From positions 1-64,000 of the forward strand of contig JAKLHY010000030.1 of the NCBI GenBank assembly GCA_022709905.1: DNA of 64,000 bases, read 5' to 3'. Numbering within the stretch: position 1 is the first letter of the stretch; every line of letters starts with the position of its first letter. The stretch comes from Verrucomicrobiota bacterium. GTDB lineage: Bacteria; Verrucomicrobiota; Verrucomicrobiia; Limisphaerales; UBA1319. A program made the position numbers and the translations under genes. Positions 26,127 to 33,307 of the stretch are shown here, in pieces. The notes beneath the pieces are model-generated. The model searched no databases, had not been told where the DNA came from, and was given only the letters and a program-made list of their open reading frames with translations.

Positions 26127-27383
26127 ATGCATGAGACCGGTTCAAGCCGTTCAGAAATATCGTCCCAGGCTGAGGCGGCTTCCTCATGCCCAAGGCCGCC
26201 CGGATTGAGTCCTGACGATATCACCGCTGTCACCTCAGCAAGTCTGGAGAACTGGTTCAGCCAAATGGTGCCCCGATGCAAAGCGTACGCCATCGCCCAA
26301 AAACAGGCAGGCCATCCCATCGTTGGCCTCCTGTGCGAATATGCGCCACGGGAGTTAATCCTGGCCGCGGGTGGCGTGCCAGTCTGCCTCTGCGGCGGCG
26401 ATCCGGACACGATTCCAGCCGCGGAATCGGTGTTGCCAGCCAATCTGTGTCCCCTGATCAAGTCGACGTTCGGATATCACGTCGAAAGGACCAATCCCTT
26501 CCTCGAAATGGCCGATCTGCTGGTCGCCGAAACCACGTGTGACGGCAAAAAGAAAATGTTCGAGCTCATGGGGAAAGAACGCCCCACTCTGCTTCTGGAA
26601 TTGCCGCAAAAAGAGAATGACCCCGACGCCTTTGATCATTGGGTTCGAGAACTCCGCGGATTCCGAACAGCCCTGGCTTCGCGGTTTGGCGTGGACATCA
26701 CCGACGCAAAAATCCGAGCAGCCAGCCATCTGATGAACCGCGAGCGCCGGTTGCGCCGCTCTCTGGCCGAACTCATGAAAGCCAACCATCCGCCGTTTAC
26801 CGGAAGGCAACTTCTCGATTTTAAGAGCCTGATTTCAACCCTGCCATCGGACTTGAGCCAATACGAAAAGGCCCTGGAGTATTATCGAGCCCAGCCCCCC
26901 CCGCTCCCCTCAGGGCGACCGCCTGTGCGTATCTTGCTCACCGGAGTGCCCCTGGTTCATGGCGCGGAACGCGTTCTGGAGTTGATCGAATCGCATGGGG
27001 GTTGTGTGGTCTGCATGGAGAACTGCACCGGCTTAAAGCCTATCTTAGACGAAGTCGATGAAACGGCCGATGATCCTCTATTGGCTCTGGCAACGAAATA
27101 TTACGCGCTGCCGTGCTCAGTCAAGACGCCCAACCAGTCCAGATTGAGTTTGATTCGGCGGTTGGCCGCTGAATACCAGGCCCAATGCGTCATAGAGTTA
27201 GTCTGGCATGCGTGTCATACTTACAATGTTGAAGCCGTCCATGTGAAGCGTCTCGCTGAAAACGAACTGCGCCTTCCGTATCTCAAGATCGAAACCGATT
27301 ACGCGCCCTCCGATTCGGCGCGCATCGCAGTCCGTCTGGAAGCCCTTTTTGAGACTGTCCGATCCGTCGGCTGCATTGAGTAG
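26127..27383 (+). CDS. Double-cubane-cluster reductase, BcrC/HgdB (YjiM-like) family
   Basis: 418-residue iron-sulfur protein related to 2-hydroxyacyl-CoA dehydratase subunits and, more closely, to the double-cubane-cluster reductases such as E. coli YjiM. Matching features are LLCEYAPRELILAAGGVPV then CLCGGDPDTIPAAES, then LPANLCPLIKSTFGY, AETTCDGKKKMFELM, and the C-terminal half with MENCTGLKPI, ALPCSV and WHACHTYN. The cysteines expected for cluster binding are present. In this family a radical or low-potential electron transfer is driven by a separate ATPase activator (HgdC type); none is encoded within this window. The start at 26127 avoids a long upstream open frame overlapping the HDOD gene; AGGCAGG precedes it. 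Substrate unknown. Confidence 0.85.
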   Translation: MHETGSSRSEISSQAEAASSCPRPPGLSPDDITAVTSASLENWFSQMVPRCKAYAIAQKQAGHPIVGLLCEYAPRELILAAGGVPVCLCGGDPDTIPAAESVLPANLCPLIKSTFGYHVERTNPFLEMADLLVAETTCDGKKKMFELMGKERPTLLLELPQKENDPDAFDHWVRELRGFRTALASRFGVDITDAKIRAASHLMNRERRLRRSLAELMKANHPPFTGRQLLDFKSLISTLPSDLSQYEKALEYYRAQPPPLPSGRPPVRILLTGVPLVHGAERVLELIESHGGCVVCMENCTGLKPILDEVDETADDPLLALATKYYALPCSVKTPNQSRLSLIRRLAAEYQAQCVIELVWHACHTYNVEAVHVKRLAENELRLPYLKIETDYAPSDSARIAVRLEALFETVRSVGCIE

Positions 27384-27522
27384 GTCAATGGAGCGGCGCC
27401 GATTCCTTCCGAATCGGCGGCATGCAGGAAATCATCCGGCTCCCCGCAGTGCTGATTCCCACCTTGAAGATATCCACCAGCTCGTTTTGACTTTTTGGGA
27501 GGCTTTTCCTATTTTACTCCCT

Positions 27523-28821
27523 ATGCGCGTCTTGCGACAAACTGACGGCGATTATGCGGAGCGGCTGCAAGCCATGGCAGCGGCGTCCAGCCTGTTTGAT
27601 CCAGAAATCGAGCGAAAGGTCCGCCCAATTATTGGCCAGGTGGCGGCCCGGGGAGACGCTGCATTGCTAAAGCTCACGCAAAAGTTCGATGGAGCCCGCC
27701 TCACCCTGAACCGTCTGCGGATTTCCACGGCGGAGCTGGTGTCGGCATCGATCCGAACCGATGAACCATTGCGTAAAGCTGTGGATGAAGCCACACGCAA
27801 CATCGAGACTTTCTGCCGACATTCCCTCCGAAAAGGCTGGATGCGCCGCAATGAACATGGAGCTCGGGTCGGAGAAAAGTTCGATCCCTTCGACCGAGTG
27901 GGCATCTATATTCCGGCTGGGACAGCGCCTCTGATTTCCACTGCCTTGATGACCATCGTTTTGGCGAGGGTTGCGGGCTGCCCGGAAATTGTCGTGTGCA
28001 CGCCCTGCGACAAGACGGGAGAAGTCAATCCGGCCCTTCTGTATGCCCTGGCACACTCCGGCGCGACCGAGATCTATCGCGTAGGAGGAGCTCAAGCCAT
28101 TGCCGCCATGGCCTTAGGCACCGCAACCCTCCGTCCGGTCCAAAAGATCTTTGGGCCCGGTAATGCCTACGTCGTGGCCGCCAAAAGACTCCTCTTTGGC
28201 CGTGTGGCCATTGACCTGCTTCCTGGCCCCAGCGAGGTTTTGATCCTGGCTGATAAGACCGCTAAGGCCGGGTTTATCGCCGCCGACCTCCTGGCCCAAG
28301 CCGAACACGGATCCGGGCATGAACGCATCTGGGTCGTCACTAACGACCCCAAGTTGCTTCGAACCATCCCCGGTGAGCTTCGCCGTCAGTTGCCTCCACT
28401 CAAACGCCGGACGTATATCGAACGGGTGCTTCATCACAATTGCTGGCTGATTCTGGTCAAAAACATGGATGAAGCCACGCGCGTGACGAATCTTCTGGCG
28501 CCCGAACACTGCGAAATCATGACCCGCCAACCGGACGCCGTTGCGGCTGAGATCAAAACCGCTGGGGCCATTTTCCTGGGACCCTATTCGCCCACAGTCC
28601 TGGGAGACTATCTGGCGGGGCCCAGCCATGAATTGCCCACTGGCGGAGCGGGCCGTTGTTTTGCGGGCCTGACTGTAGACCAGTTTCAGAGACGCACCAG
28701 CCTGGTCCAATACTCCCAGGCAGGCGTGCGCCTGGCCTTTCCCTCACTCAGAATCCTGGCCACTCGGGAAGGATTGGAAGCCCACGCAAACTCGGCTGCA
28801 ATCCGACTGAAAAGATCATGA
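27523..28821 (+). CDS. hisD: Histidinol dehydrogenase (HisD)
   Basis: Zinc- and NAD-dependent two-step oxidation of histidinol to histidine, last step of histidine synthesis. 432 residues, usual length. Landmarks: FDRVGIYIPAGTAPLISTAL, VGGAQAIAAMALGT, KIFGPGNAYVVAAKR, DLLPGPSEVLILAD, LLAQAEHGSG, and the C-terminal GPSHELPTGGAGR. The start MRVLRQTDGDY fits the family; the frame is open back to 27349 across the end of the preceding gene. It is followed by hisC with an ATGA overlap at 28818-28821. Confidence 0.97.
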   Translation: MRVLRQTDGDYAERLQAMAAASSLFDPEIERKVRPIIGQVAARGDAALLKLTQKFDGARLTLNRLRISTAELVSASIRTDEPLRKAVDEATRNIETFCRHSLRKGWMRRNEHGARVGEKFDPFDRVGIYIPAGTAPLISTALMTIVLARVAGCPEIVVCTPCDKTGEVNPALLYALAHSGATEIYRVGGAQAIAAMALGTATLRPVQKIFGPGNAYVVAAKRLLFGRVAIDLLPGPSEVLILADKTAKAGFIAADLLAQAEHGSGHERIWVVTNDPKLLRTIPGELRRQLPPLKRRTYIERVLHHNCWLILVKNMDEATRVTNLLAPEHCEIMTRQPDAVAAEIKTAGAIFLGPYSPTVLGDYLAGPSHELPTGGAGRCFAGLTVDQFQRRTSLVQYSQAGVRLAFPSLRILATREGLEAHANSAAIRLKRS

Positions 28822-29939
28822 ACTACTTGCGCTCTATCGTTCGCCAGTTGCAGCCCTATACCCCTGGCGAACAACCCCGGATTAAAGGCTTAATCAAGCT
28901 CAATACCAACGAGAATCCCTATCCACCTTCGCCAAAAGTTCTCTCGGCTGTGAAAGCGGCCGTGGACGATCGGCTTCGCCGATACCCCAACCCCAGCTGC
29001 CAGCCATTGCGTGAAGCCCTGGCGAAATACCATCAGTGCGATCCGGAGCAGATCTTCGTGGGCAACGGGGCCGACGAGGTGCTTGCCGTCGCCTCCCGAG
29101 CGTTCGTCGAACCCGCTCCCGATTCCCCCGGCATCCTCACGGCTCCAGCCAGAGACTCCCGAATGTCTCGATGCACGATTCAGTATTTCGATCCCAGTTA
29201 CTCGCTTTATCCGGTTCTCGCCGCCATCCATGGCGCCTACGCGCGTCCCGTTGAGCTTCCCGATGACTTCTGCCTGCCGTCAGTCGCTCACCTCAAGAAA
29301 AAGCGTCTCTGGGATTTTAAGGCCGCCCTGAGTTACATCACCACACCCAACGCGCCGAGCGGAGTCGCCAGCCCCGTCAGCTCCCTTCGAGAAATCTGCC
29401 TCGCCCAAAAAGGGATCGTCCTCCTCGACGAGGCTTACGTCGATTTTTCTGGCGATAATGCCATGAGCCTCGCCTTTCAATTGCCGAATGTGCTTGTGGC
29501 ACGCACCTTCTCCAAGGCCTACTCGCTCTGCTTTCAGCGGATCGGTTACGCGGTCGGCCACCACACCCTGATTCAAGGTCTGCAAAAAATTCGGGACAGC
29601 TACAATGTCAATGGACTCGGCCAAGTTGCCGCCCTGGCCACCCTCGGCGATTTGTCCTATTACCAGAAAACAATCCGCCGTGTTATCGCCTCCCGCGAAA
29701 AACTCAGCCAAAAACTTACCGAACTCGATTTCGAGGTTGCTCGAAGCCAAACCAACTTCATTTTCGCCAAACCCCCACTCTTCCCAGCCGAACAATGGCT
29801 GACCAAACTCCGTGATAGCAAAATCCTTGTCCGTTGGTTCAATTATCCTCGCACACGAGATTTCCTTCGGATTTCCATCGGATCAGAACAGGAAATAGAC
29901 CACCTCCTGAAGGTCGTCCGCACCCTCGTGGGGAAATGA
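28818..29939 (+). CDS. hisC: Histidinol-phosphate aminotransferase (HisC)
   Basis: PLP-dependent class I/II aminotransferase converting imidazole-acetol phosphate to histidinol phosphate. 373 residues. Landmarks are LNTNENPYPPSPKVL, FVGNGADEVL, LDEAYVDFSG, the PLP lysine in RTFSKAYSL, and RIGYAVG. A short insert after the substrate loop (around ILTAPARDSRMSR) lengthens it slightly. It is coupled by ATGA to hisD, so translation is probably linked. No further his genes follow; the pathway is split in this genome. Confidence 0.96.
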   Translation: MNYLRSIVRQLQPYTPGEQPRIKGLIKLNTNENPYPPSPKVLSAVKAAVDDRLRRYPNPSCQPLREALAKYHQCDPEQIFVGNGADEVLAVASRAFVEPAPDSPGILTAPARDSRMSRCTIQYFDPSYSLYPVLAAIHGAYARPVELPDDFCLPSVAHLKKKRLWDFKAALSYITTPNAPSGVASPVSSLREICLAQKGIVLLDEAYVDFSGDNAMSLAFQLPNVLVARTFSKAYSLCFQRIGYAVGHHTLIQGLQKIRDSYNVNGLGQVAALATLGDLSYYQKTIRRVIASREKLSQKLTELDFEVARSQTNFIFAKPPLFPAEQWLTKLRDSKILVRWFNYPRTRDFLRISIGSEQEIDHLLKVVRTLVGK

Positions 29940-29950
29940 TCCTCGATGTG

Positions 29951-30433
29951 TTATGGCTGTTGGCTTTCGCCGGGATTATCAGGACCATGCTGGCTCCGCA
30001 TCATCGTAAGAAACTGAATCGCGCGCTGTTGTCCCTCGGTGATTTGATCCACAGTCATCCGCAAAGCCATCCAGCGTTTGAACTCAGATAAATTATTCAA
30101 AGTCAATTCATTGCGTGATGCTTCGCAACAGGAATCCGCATCTTTAAGTTTCCGCAGGGACTCGATTTCCATGAGACGCTGGATCGAGGCCATCTCAACC
30201 CATTTGTAGGCTTCAACGTAATCCTGCTCAACGCCCTTGCCCGCAACGTAGAGTTTGCCCAATTCGATTTGTGCCTGGGCGTGACCTTGTTCGGCGGAAC
30301 GCCTTAACCACAGCGCAGCCTCATCAAAATCCCTCTGCAGTTCAACACCTTCCAAATACTTGACTGCCAATTGGAATTGCGATGCCGCATGGTTATTTTT
30401 CGCGGCTTCTTTCAGTTGTTCCAAGGCATCCAT
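29951..30433 (-). CDS. Small Sel1-repeat protein
   Basis: 160 residues with Sel1-type helical repeats (ASQFQLAVKYLEGV, EAALWLRRSAEQGHAQAQIE, then LGKLYVAGKGVEQDYVEAYK) in the first 90 residues. The C-terminal half is helical and charged. There is no signal peptide, so it is probably cytosolic and protein-binding. It is convergent with hisC, only 11 bases apart. Base composition here is somewhat more A/T-rich than the neighbours. Confidence 0.75.
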   Translation of the reverse strand: MDALEQLKEAAKNNHAASQFQLAVKYLEGVELQRDFDEAALWLRRSAEQGHAQAQIELGKLYVAGKGVEQDYVEAYKWVEMASIQRLMEIESLRKLKDADSCCEASRNELTLNNLSEFKRWMALRMTVDQITEGQQRAIQFLTMMRSQHGPDNPGESQQP

Positions 30434-30460
30434 TCTCGATGTGCTTTTAGCGAATGATGA

Positions 30461-30697
30461 GTATTTTCATCGGCCGACTTCAGTCTGCCATTCTTAGAAT
30501 ACCATAGGCCTGATTTCCTACAACACCTCTCTGCAAACGCTGGTCTTAATGACACAACACGACACTGGCAGAACGAAGAGGAACTCCCGGTCATCCTTGA
30601 AAAGACTCTGCAACTTCATCCAGACATTACGGGTCTAAAGGATATATTGAGGTATTATGGAGACTTTTTTAAGTGTCTTAGCTGGATTAGGGCTTAG
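30461..30697 (+). pseudogene. 5'-truncated coding relic before DUF4126
   Basis: An open frame of 78 codons without any start codon runs from just after a TGA to TAG 30695. It reads FSSADFSLPFLEYHRPDFLQ and then a helical tail with HWQNEEELPVILEKTLQLHP and ITGLKDILRYYGD. The composition looks like the C-terminal part of a soluble protein. It overlaps the first 41 bases of the DUF4126 gene. Family unknown. Nothing else is seen in the 30434-30656 gap. Confidence 0.35.
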
Positions 30698-31226
30698 CGC
30701 CGCCTGTGGTTTTCGGGTTTTTGTGCCGTTATTCGTTGTCAGTCTGGCGGCGCTGACCGGGCATCTTGAACTGGCGCAGGGATTCGAGTGGATTGGGACG
30801 CTGCCTGCCGTCATTGCTTTCGGGACAGCGACTGTTTTGGAGGTTACGGCCTATTTTGTGCCATGGGTCGATCATATTCTTGATACGATGGCCACGCCAT
30901 CGGCGGTGGTGGCTGGCACGATCCTCACGGCCGCCATGATCCAGGATATGAGTCCGTTTCTGAGGTGGACAGTCGCCTTGATTGCGGGCGGAGGCATTTC
31001 AGGCACCGTCCAGGGATTAACCGTTGCCGCGCGCGGTTTTTCGAGTGCCATAACTGGTGGCCTGGGCAATCCATTGCTGGCCACGGCTGAAGCGACAGGC
31101 GCGGTGGGCGCCAGTGTAATGTCGTTGGTTTTTCCGGGGTTGTTCCTTTCGATCATTCTGGTTTTGGCGATCTTTTTCTTCTGCAGAACTCGTCAGTGTC
31201 CGGCGCAGCCAAGCCTTTCTCCGTAA
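30657..31226 (+). CDS. DUF4126 membrane protein
   Basis: 189-residue inner-membrane protein with about five hydrophobic segments. The DUF4126 signature is LGLSAACGFRVFVPLFVVSL near the N-terminus, followed by DHILDTMATPSAVVAGT and a glycine-rich GGGISGTVQGLTVAARG. The function of the family is not established. Ribosome site TTGAGG lies 6 bases before the ATG. It precedes rpmI by 179 bases with a separate promoter-like sequence between, so it is probably not part of the ribosomal operon. Confidence 0.82.
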   Translation: METFLSVLAGLGLSAACGFRVFVPLFVVSLAALTGHLELAQGFEWIGTLPAVIAFGTATVLEVTAYFVPWVDHILDTMATPSAVVAGTILTAAMIQDMSPFLRWTVALIAGGGISGTVQGLTVAARGFSSAITGGLGNPLLATAEATGAVGASVMSLVFPGLFLSIILVLAIFFFCRTRQCPAQPSLSP

Positions 31227-31349
31227 CTCAATCGGCTCTCCTCCAACGGCCTCGGACGGGTGCGTGTCCGGGAATAGGATCCGTTGGGGAATGTCCCGGC
31301 AATGGTTGTTTGGCCGACGCCGCATTGATAAATCGGGCAAAATTCTCTC

Positions 31350-31378
31350 TTGCTTCCCCCAAATCGCCTCCGTATAGT
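31350..31378 (+). promoter_or_regulatory. Candidate sigma-70-type promoter for rpmI-rplT
   Basis: TTGCTT at 31350-31355 and TATAGT at 31373-31378, with a 17-base spacer. TATAGT differs from TATAAT at one base. The predicted start near 31385 would leave a leader of about 20 bases before the rpmI ATG. Confidence 0.45.
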
Positions 31379-31405
31379 TTGCGATCTTTTTAAGAGACTG
31401 ACTTT

Positions 31406-31615
31406 ATGCGACGTCCACGAGCGATAAAAACGCGCAAGGCGGTAGCCAAGCGCTTTAAAGTAACGGCAAAAGGCAAGGTTTTGAGGCCGCGGGCCGGCAA
31501 ACGCCATCTTCAGGCGGGCAAGAGTCCCAAACGCCGACGGTCCTTGGGCACCGCCCAAGTGGTCGGGCCGACGGATGCCCATCGGGTCCTGGGAAATCTG
31601 CCTTACAGCCACTAA
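31406..31615 (+). CDS. rpmI: Ribosomal protein bL35 (RpmI)
   Basis: 69-residue, highly basic large-subunit protein. The pattern RPRAIKTRKAVAKRFKVTAK then GKVLRPRAGKRHLQ matches bL35, and the C-terminus is the more variable part. It is 32 bases before rplT, the usual partner. In most bacteria infC (IF3) precedes this pair; here a DUF4126 gene does, so infC has moved elsewhere. Confidence 0.95.
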   Translation: MRRPRAIKTRKAVAKRFKVTAKGKVLRPRAGKRHLQAGKSPKRRRSLGTAQVVGPTDAHRVLGNLPYSH

Positions 31616-31647
31616 GAATATCTCCACACCATTGAATTCCTGAGTTT

Positions 31648-32019
31648 ATGCGAGTCACGAATGCTCCCGCCTCCCGCAAGCGAAGAAAACGCGTATTGAA
31701 AGCCGCCAAGGGCTTTCGAATGCGCCGATCCAAACTATACCGATATGCGTCTGATGCGATCGATCACGGATTGCAGTATGCGTACCGGGACCGCAGGAAT
31801 CGCAAGCGCGACTTTCGCGCCCTGTGGCAAGTGCGCATCAATGCGGCCGCCCGAGCGGCCGGATTGACCTACAGCCGCCTTATGGAGGGCCTCAAGGCGG
31901 CCCAGGTCGCACTGGATCGCAAGATCCTGGCCGATTTGGCGGCGACTGATACGGCGGCCTTCGAGGAATTAGTTCGCATCGCCCAATCCGCCCTAAAGAC
32001 GAAGGCCGCGAAAGCCTGA
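31648..32019 (+). CDS. rplT: Ribosomal protein bL20 (RplT)
   Basis: 123-residue protein of the 50S subunit, needed early in assembly. Motifs: the basic N-terminus RKRRKRVLKAAKGFRMRR, YAYRDRRNRKRDFRALWQ, and YSRLMEGLKAA. L20 represses its own operon in several bacteria by binding the mRNA leader. I see no clear L20-site mimic in the short rpmI leader, though I cannot exclude one. A strong terminator follows at 32044. Confidence 0.96.
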   Translation: MRVTNAPASRKRRKRVLKAAKGFRMRRSKLYRYASDAIDHGLQYAYRDRRNRKRDFRALWQVRINAAARAAGLTYSRLMEGLKAAQVALDRKILADLAATDTAAFEELVRIAQSALKTKAAKA

Positions 32020-32043
32020 TTCGAAGCGGATCCTGAATTCTAT

Positions 32044-32072
32044 ACGGGCGGCTTTGAAGTCGCCCGTTTTTT
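32044..32072 (+). terminator. Rho-independent terminator after rplT
   Basis: Stem ACGGGCG (32044-32050) with CGCCCGT (32061-32067), 10-base loop, then a run of T to 32072. It separates rplT from pheS, 43 bases before the pheS start, so pheS needs its own promoter or read-through. Confidence 0.85.
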
Positions 32073-32114
32073 CTGCCGCTTCTCGAATGCTCAAACCTTA
32101 GTTCCCTATTTCCC

Positions 32115-33146
32115 ATGTCCGAATTCCTGGCTCAGATCGAACCGATCAAACAGGCGGCTGTTGCCGAGATGCGCGCTGCCTCTGACTTGGCCGCTTTAGA
32201 CCAAGTCCGGGTGACGTTCCTGGGAGCCAACGGCCGTTTTACCGCCTTGCTCAAGCAGTTGGGCGCCCTGCCCAAGGAAGCCAAACCCGCCGCAGGCAAG
32301 GCCCTTAACGAGGCCAAAGCCGAACTGGAACGGGTGCTGGCAGAACAACGCGCCTCTCTTGAAATCCGCGCCACTCTCCCCCAGGAACCGACAGACTTCA
32401 CCTTGCCAGGCCGCCACCGTTCCCTCGGCCGACTGCATCCCCTCACCCAGGCGACCGAGGATATTGTTCGCATCTTTCGACGGCTCGGGTTTGTCGTGGC
32501 GGATGGACCGGAAATCGAGGACGAATACCATTGTTTTGACGCGTTGAATACACCCGCGGATCATCCGGCTCGAGACACCCAGGATACATTCTATCTGGCC
32601 GACAGTGAGAATCCAGGGGCGACAGCGGGCAAACGTTGGTTGCTCCGCACCCATACCTCATCGGTTCAAATACGGGTGATGAAACGGCAACCGCCCCCGG
32701 TCAGGATTATTGTTCCCGGTCGGGTCTACCGCCGGGACAACGCGGATGCCACCCATAATCCCACCTTTCATCAGATTGAGGGACTTTACGTCGACCGATC
32801 CGTGACAGTCGGAGATCTCAAGGGGACGGTGGAATTCGTCTTTCGCGAATTGCTCGGGGCGGATGTCCGGGTCCGCTTTCGTCCTCATTACTTTTCCTAC
32901 ACCGAACCCAGTTACGAAATCGATTTTTCGAGCGCTCTTGTCCGCAAGATGGGCAAGGAATGGCTGGAAATCGCCGGGTGCGGCATGGTGCATCCGCAAG
33001 TTTTTGAAAATGTGGGTTACGATCCCGAGATCTGGACCGGATGGGCCTTCGGTTTCGGGATTGAGCGGATCGCCATGATCCGATACGCCATTGGTGATAT
33101 CCGGCAGTTCTATCAAAACGATCTTCGTTTTTTGGAGCAATTCTAA
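32115..33146 (+). CDS. pheS: Phenylalanyl-tRNA synthetase alpha subunit (PheS)
   Basis: Catalytic subunit of the heterotetrameric synthetase that charges tRNA-Phe. 343 residues. The N-terminal coiled-coil arm (about 1-85) is followed by the class II core with PGRHRSLGRLHPLT, GPEIEDEYHCFDALN, LLRTHTSSVQIR (motif 1 side), THNPTFHQIEGL, RFRPHYFSYTEPSYEID (motif 2) and GWAFGFGIERIAM (motif 3). The core is complete. The beta-subunit gene pheT usually follows directly; here it does not: after 128 bases there is a gene on the opposite strand. Confidence 0.97.
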   Translation: MSEFLAQIEPIKQAAVAEMRAASDLAALDQVRVTFLGANGRFTALLKQLGALPKEAKPAAGKALNEAKAELERVLAEQRASLEIRATLPQEPTDFTLPGRHRSLGRLHPLTQATEDIVRIFRRLGFVVADGPEIEDEYHCFDALNTPADHPARDTQDTFYLADSENPGATAGKRWLLRTHTSSVQIRVMKRQPPPVRIIVPGRVYRRDNADATHNPTFHQIEGLYVDRSVTVGDLKGTVEFVFRELLGADVRVRFRPHYFSYTEPSYEIDFSSALVRKMGKEWLEIAGCGMVHPQVFENVGYDPEIWTGWAFGFGIERIAMIRYAIGDIRQFYQNDLRFLEQF

Positions 33147-33151
33147 CGAAA

Positions 33152-33307
33152 CTGCCCCCCAAACCCCGGTCTGCGGTTAAAGAGATCCTCGATGAGGACG
33201 CCCCCTGGAGCGTCGAAGAGATGGATTTGACGCATCGTTCGGATGGGCCTGGATCGTTTTTGCGCGCTTGGCCCTTCAATCCTCATCCTCATCCTCAATC
33301 AGACTGA
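33152..33307 (+). other. Short unassigned open frame after pheS
   Basis: A 51-codon frame from a CTG at 33152 (no ATG/GTG/TTG in the early part) reads LPPKPRSAVKEILDEDAPWS then VEEMDLTHRSDGPGSFLRAW and ends NPHPHPQSD. The first ATG gives only 28 residues. It starts 5 bases after the pheS stop and its end overlaps the 3' end of the YncE/phosphatase gene on the other strand. It could be a small protein with an unusual start, the remains of a gene that followed pheS, or chance. Confidence 0.25.
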
